Of a stretch of 64,000 nt of DNA, positions 61,323-64,000 are shown in pieces (the first letter of the stretch is position 1; each line of letters starts with the position of its first letter). The position numbers were made by a program, and so were the translations under genes. The notes under the pieces are model-generated. The model made no database searches and was not told where the DNA came from. It saw nothing but the letters and a program-made list of their open reading frames with translations. The stretch comes from Bacteroides sp. An322 (lineage in GTDB: Bacteria; Bacteroidota; Bacteroidia; Bacteroidales; Bacteroidaceae): NCBI RefSeq assembly GCF_002161765.1, contig NZ_NFIN01000002.1, forward strand, positions 62,001 to 126,000, given 5' to 3'.

Positions 61323-62747
61323 GTGGCAAGAAAGAAAAAAGAACTTCCTTTATTGGAAAAGGTAACGATACTGGATGTGGCGGCAGAGGGAAAAGCTGTT
61401 GCCAAGGTAAATGATTTGGTGGTATTTGTACCCTACGTAGTGCCGGGCGATGTGGTCGACCTGCAAGTGAAGCGGAAAAAGAACCATTATGCAGAGGCTG
61501 TAGCCGTAAAGTTTTATGAAAAGTCTCCCATGCGGGTGGAACCGTTTTGCCAACACTATGGTGTGTGTGGCGGATGCAAATGGCAATGTCTGGCATACGA
61601 AGAGCAAATCCGTTATAAGCAAAAACAAGTGTTTGATAATCTGACCCGCATCGGGAAAATCGAATTGCCTGAAATCAGTCCCATTATCGGTTCGGAGAAG
61701 ACGATGTATTATCGCAATAAGCTGGAATTTACGTTCTCGAATAAACGCTGGCTGACCGAAGAAGAAGTGAAGGAGGACGTAAAATACGAGCAAATGAATG
61801 CGGTAGGCTTTCATATTCCCGGTGCGTTCGATAAGGTGCTTGCCATAGAGAAATGTTGGCTTCAAGACGATATTTCCAACCAAATCCGCAATGCTATCCG
61901 TGATTATGCCTACGAACATCAGTATGCATTTTTCAACTTGCGCACACAAGAAGGCATGTTGCGCAACATGATGGTGCGTACTTCTTCAACCGGAGAACTG
62001 ATGGTCTTGTTGCAATGCAAGATTGTGGATGATGCGGAATTGGCGAAGATGAAGGAATTGCTTCAGTTTGTAGCAGATAAGTTTCCGCAAATTACTTCCT
62101 TATTATATGTGATTAACAACAAATGCAACGATACAATCGGTGATTTGGATGTGCAGGTATTTAAAGGGAAAGACCATATTTTCGAAGAAATGGAAGGGCT
62201 TCGGTTTAAGGTCGGACCCAAATCATTTTATCAGACCAATTCGGAACAAGCCTATAATTTATATAAGGTAGCTCGTGATTTTGCCGGATTGACCGGAAAT
62301 GAACTTGTGTATGATTTATATACAGGAACGGGAACTATCGCCAATTTTGTTTCCCGCCAAGCCAAGCAAGTGATAGGTATCGAATATGTGCCCGAAGCGA
62401 TAGAAGACGCCAAAGTCAATTCGGAACTGAACGGCATTGAGAATACCTTATTCTATGCAGGCGATATGAAAGATATCCTGACCAAAGATTTCATTCGTGA
62501 GCACGGGCGTCCGGATGTGATTATTACCGATCCGCCTCGGGCAGGTATGCATGGGGATGTTGTTCAAGTGATATTGGAAGCAGAGCCGGAACGCATTGTT
62601 TATGTAAGTTGCAATCCTGCGACACAAGCCCGTGATTTGCAATTGCTTGACGTGAAATATAAAGTAAAGGCAGTCCAGCCGGTAGATATGTTCCCGCATA
62701 CGCATCATGTAGAAAATGTGGTATTATTAGAAAAGAAAACTTATTAA
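61323..62747 (+). CDS. rlmD: 23S rRNA (uracil-C5)-methyltransferase RlmD-type
   Basis: A 474-residue RumA/RlmD-family methyltransferase. It has an N-terminal TRAM domain (about 12-65, VVDLQVKRKKNHYAEAVA), a Fe-S motif CQHYGVCGGCKWQC, the SAM-binding core (LVYDLYTGTGTIANFVS) and the catalytic Cys in YVSCNPATQARD. Starts with GTG at 61323; no ATG lies nearby in frame with the family N-terminus. The next gene starts with the identical ACGTGGCAAGAAA sequence 13 bases after this one ends. Family members make m5U in 23S rRNA or tRNA; assignment to position 1939 is by family only. Confidence 0.9.
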   Translation: MARKKKELPLLEKVTILDVAAEGKAVAKVNDLVVFVPYVVPGDVVDLQVKRKKNHYAEAVAVKFYEKSPMRVEPFCQHYGVCGGCKWQCLAYEEQIRYKQKQVFDNLTRIGKIELPEISPIIGSEKTMYYRNKLEFTFSNKRWLTEEEVKEDVKYEQMNAVGFHIPGAFDKVLAIEKCWLQDDISNQIRNAIRDYAYEHQYAFFNLRTQEGMLRNMMVRTSSTGELMVLLQCKIVDDAELAKMKELLQFVADKFPQITSLLYVINNKCNDTIGDLDVQVFKGKDHIFEEMEGLRFKVGPKSFYQTNSEQAYNLYKVARDFAGLTGNELVYDLYTGTGTIANFVSRQAKQVIGIEYVPEAIEDAKVNSELNGIENTLFYAGDMKDILTKDFIREHGRPDVIITDPPRAGMHGDVVQVILEAEPERIVYVSCNPATQARDLQLLDVKYKVKAVQPVDMFPHTHHVENVVLLEKKTY

Positions 62748-62760
62748 AATAGATAAAGAC

Positions 62761-63684
62761 GTGGCAAGAAAAGACTTTAAGACAAGCAAGCCTGCTATGG
62801 CGCGTGCTGCTTCGAAATATACAACTTATCGGGTGACCGAACCGGGTGAATTGATGGACTTCTTGATGAAAAAGATGGCAGGTATCAGCCGCACGCGGGT
62901 GAAAGCCTTATTGACCAATCGGGTAGTGCTGGTCGATAACACGATTCAAACGCTTTACAATTATCCTTTACAGCCGGGTATGTGCGTGCAAATCAGCAAG
63001 GAAAAGCATAAGCATGAGTTCCGGCATCCGATGCTGAAGATTTTGTATGAGGATGCCTATATCATAGTTGTAGAAAAGAAAGAAGGATTGCTTTCGGTTG
63101 CTACAGAACGTCAAAAAGAACGAACGGCGCAACATATATTAAATGAGTATGTAAAGCGGATTCACAGAGGAAACCGGATTTATGTGGTTCATCGCTTGGA
63201 TAGGGAAACATCCGGCATTATGATGTATGCCAAAGACGAGAAAACGCAACATACGCTACGCGATAATTGGCATGACCTGGTACGTGACCGCCGGTATGTA
63301 GCAATTGTAGCAGGAGATATGGAGCAAGATGAAGGTACGGTACGTTCTTGGTTGACCGACCGTAAATTGTATGTAAGTTCTTCTCCGGTAGATGATGGAG
63401 GCAAGTATTCGGTGACTCATTATCATACAATTAAGCGCGCCAATGGCTTTTCGTTATTGGAATTGAATCTGGAGACAGGTCGGAAGAACCAAATTCGTGT
63501 CCACATGCAGTCGTTAGGGCATCCGGTGGTAGGAGATGAGCGTTATGGATGTGAGGTAAATCCGTTGGGACGTTTGGCGCTTCATGCATTCAAGTTGTGT
63601 TTTTATCATCCGGTAACACATGAATGGATGGAGTTTGAAACGCCTTATCCGGCTCCCTTTAAAACATTAATGCTAAGGAGATAG
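62761..63684 (+). CDS. RluA-family pseudouridine synthase
   Basis: A 307-residue enzyme with an N-terminal S4 RNA-binding domain (about 30-90, TRVKALLTNRVVLVDN) and the RluA catalytic domain. The catalytic Asp is in VVHRLDRETSGIMMYAKDEK; the motif GRKNQIRVHMQSLGHPVVGD follows. It converts uridine to pseudouridine in rRNA (RluC/RluD type) or tRNA; the target cannot be read. It starts with GTG at 62761, 13 bases after the methyltransferase stop, and shares with it the first 13 bases around the start. Confidence 0.92.
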   Translation: MARKDFKTSKPAMARAASKYTTYRVTEPGELMDFLMKKMAGISRTRVKALLTNRVVLVDNTIQTLYNYPLQPGMCVQISKEKHKHEFRHPMLKILYEDAYIIVVEKKEGLLSVATERQKERTAQHILNEYVKRIHRGNRIYVVHRLDRETSGIMMYAKDEKTQHTLRDNWHDLVRDRRYVAIVAGDMEQDEGTVRSWLTDRKLYVSSSPVDDGGKYSVTHYHTIKRANGFSLLELNLETGRKNQIRVHMQSLGHPVVGDERYGCEVNPLGRLALHAFKLCFYHPVTHEWMEFETPYPAPFKTLMLRR

Positions 63685-63738
63685 AAAAAAATATAGAAAA
63701 AAGTTCTTCAAAAATTTGCAGGTTTAAATAGAAACCAC

Positions 63739-63746
63739 TACCTTTG
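63739..63746 (+). promoter_or_regulatory. Promoter for tRNA-Pro
   Basis: TACCTTTG is the -7 box, with TTTG (63715-63718) as the -33 element 20 bases upstream. The tRNA begins 24 bases downstream of the box. Confidence 0.75.
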
Positions 63747-63770
63747 CAGCGGTTTTGAAAAAGAACCTTT

Positions 63771-63845
63771 CGGGGTGTAGCGCAGTCCGGTTAGCGCACC
63801 TGCTTTGGGAGCAGGGGGTCGTGGGTTCGAATCCCGCTACCCCGA
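63771..63845 (+). tRNA. tRNA-Pro (anticodon TGG)
   Basis: A 75-base cloverleaf. The acceptor arm CGGGGTG pairs with TACCCCG (one G-U), the discriminator base is A and CCA is not encoded. The anticodon stem CCTGC/GCAGG encloses the loop TTTGGGA, giving anticodon TGG. The T-arm loop GTTCGAATC is present. Confidence 0.95.
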
Positions 63846-63848
63846 CTT

Positions 63849-63886
63849 AAGTCCTGATTTCGTTAGAAATCAGGACTTCGCGTTTT
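63849..63886 (+). terminator. Terminator after tRNA-Pro
   Basis: AAGTCCTGATTTC pairs exactly with GAAATCAGGACTT around GTTA; a T-run follows. Confidence 0.85.
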
Positions 63887-63960
63887 TATAAGTGTCTGCA
63901 AAGGGTGGTTAATATGGCACAGATTTTAAACTTGGGGATTTAACAAAAGCGTAAAAGTCA

Positions 63961-63968
63961 TATCTTTG
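63961..63968 (+). promoter_or_regulatory. Possible promoter for a gene running off the right edge
   Basis: TATCTTTG is a consensus -7 box. The ATG at 63973 follows only 4 bases later, so either the transcript is nearly leaderless or the true start lies beyond the window. Confidence 0.4.
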
Positions 63969-63972
63969 TGTT

Positions 63973-64000
63973 ATGAAACGCAATTCAGTTAATTATAAAT
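63973..64000 (+). CDS. Possible start of a gene cut by the right edge
   Basis: An ATG followed by nine open codons (MKRNSVNYK) reaches the end of the window. It is too short to identify and may not be a real start. Confidence 0.2.

Noticed and set aside
63771-63845. An integrative element attachment site in tRNA-Pro
   Set aside because: No integrase gene or repeated tRNA end is visible in the window; the right side is cut off too early to judge.

Overview
This window looks like chromosome from a member of the Bacteroidaceae (Bacteroides/Phocaeicola-like). The reasons are a SusC/SusD polysaccharide utilisation locus (PUL) with a hybrid two-component regulator, many promoters with the Bacteroidetes -7 box TAnnTTTG, an nqrABCDEF sodium pump, pyruvate phosphate dikinase, an acyl-CoA carboxylase operon of the succinate/propionate route, and an RpoZ-BamD gene pair. 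No phage, insertion sequence, transposase or CRISPR array was seen.

Region 1 (1-23.6 kb) is a PUL that fits xyloglucan. A left-edge, truncated gene encodes an SGNH esterase fused to a GH95 alpha-fucosidase and points away from susC. Then come susC, susD, a surface lipoprotein, a BACON-GH5 endo-glucanase, an Mfa2/FimB-like lipoprotein on the opposite strand, the hybrid sensor-regulator, a GH31 with a PA14 insert (alpha-xylosidase type), a GH2 (beta-galactosidase type) and a GH3 (beta-glucosidase type). Together these would bind, cut, import and fully dismantle acetylated, fucosylated galactoxyloglucan. No GH43 is present in the visible part.

Region 2 (23.8-34.3 kb) has dnaB, then a TetR-controlled export operon (TolC-like channel, membrane-fusion lipoprotein, two ABC ATPases, two permeases), a SpoU-type RNA methyltransferase and crcB. 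The tetR gene and the export operon each carry a nearly identical palindrome at the promoter. The exporter genes are visibly richer in G+C than their neighbours.

Region 3 (34.5-51.7 kb) is core metabolism and housekeeping: pheT, yebC-type regulator, a secreted phosphoesterase, a DUF362 ferredoxin-like protein, biotin-dependent carboxylase genes, a thioredoxin-like protein, a cell-wall amidase, a C1 aminopeptidase, a DUF4293 membrane protein, rpoZ, bamD, uvrB and a small secreted protein. Region 4 (52.1-64 kb) has nqrA-F, ppdK, an rRNA uracil methyltransferase, a pseudouridine synthase and tRNA-Pro.

The most unusual layer lies between the genes. At least eight families of structured repeats occupy the intergenic spaces: long hairpins whose arms are built from three 8-bp units (family A) or three 10-bp units (family B), an exact-period 41-bp six-copy array inside the exporter operon, a 37-bp perfect hairpin overlapping a stop codon, and several others. 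From 30.1 to 39.2 kb most intergenic gaps hold one. I regard these as the best candidates for something under-described here.
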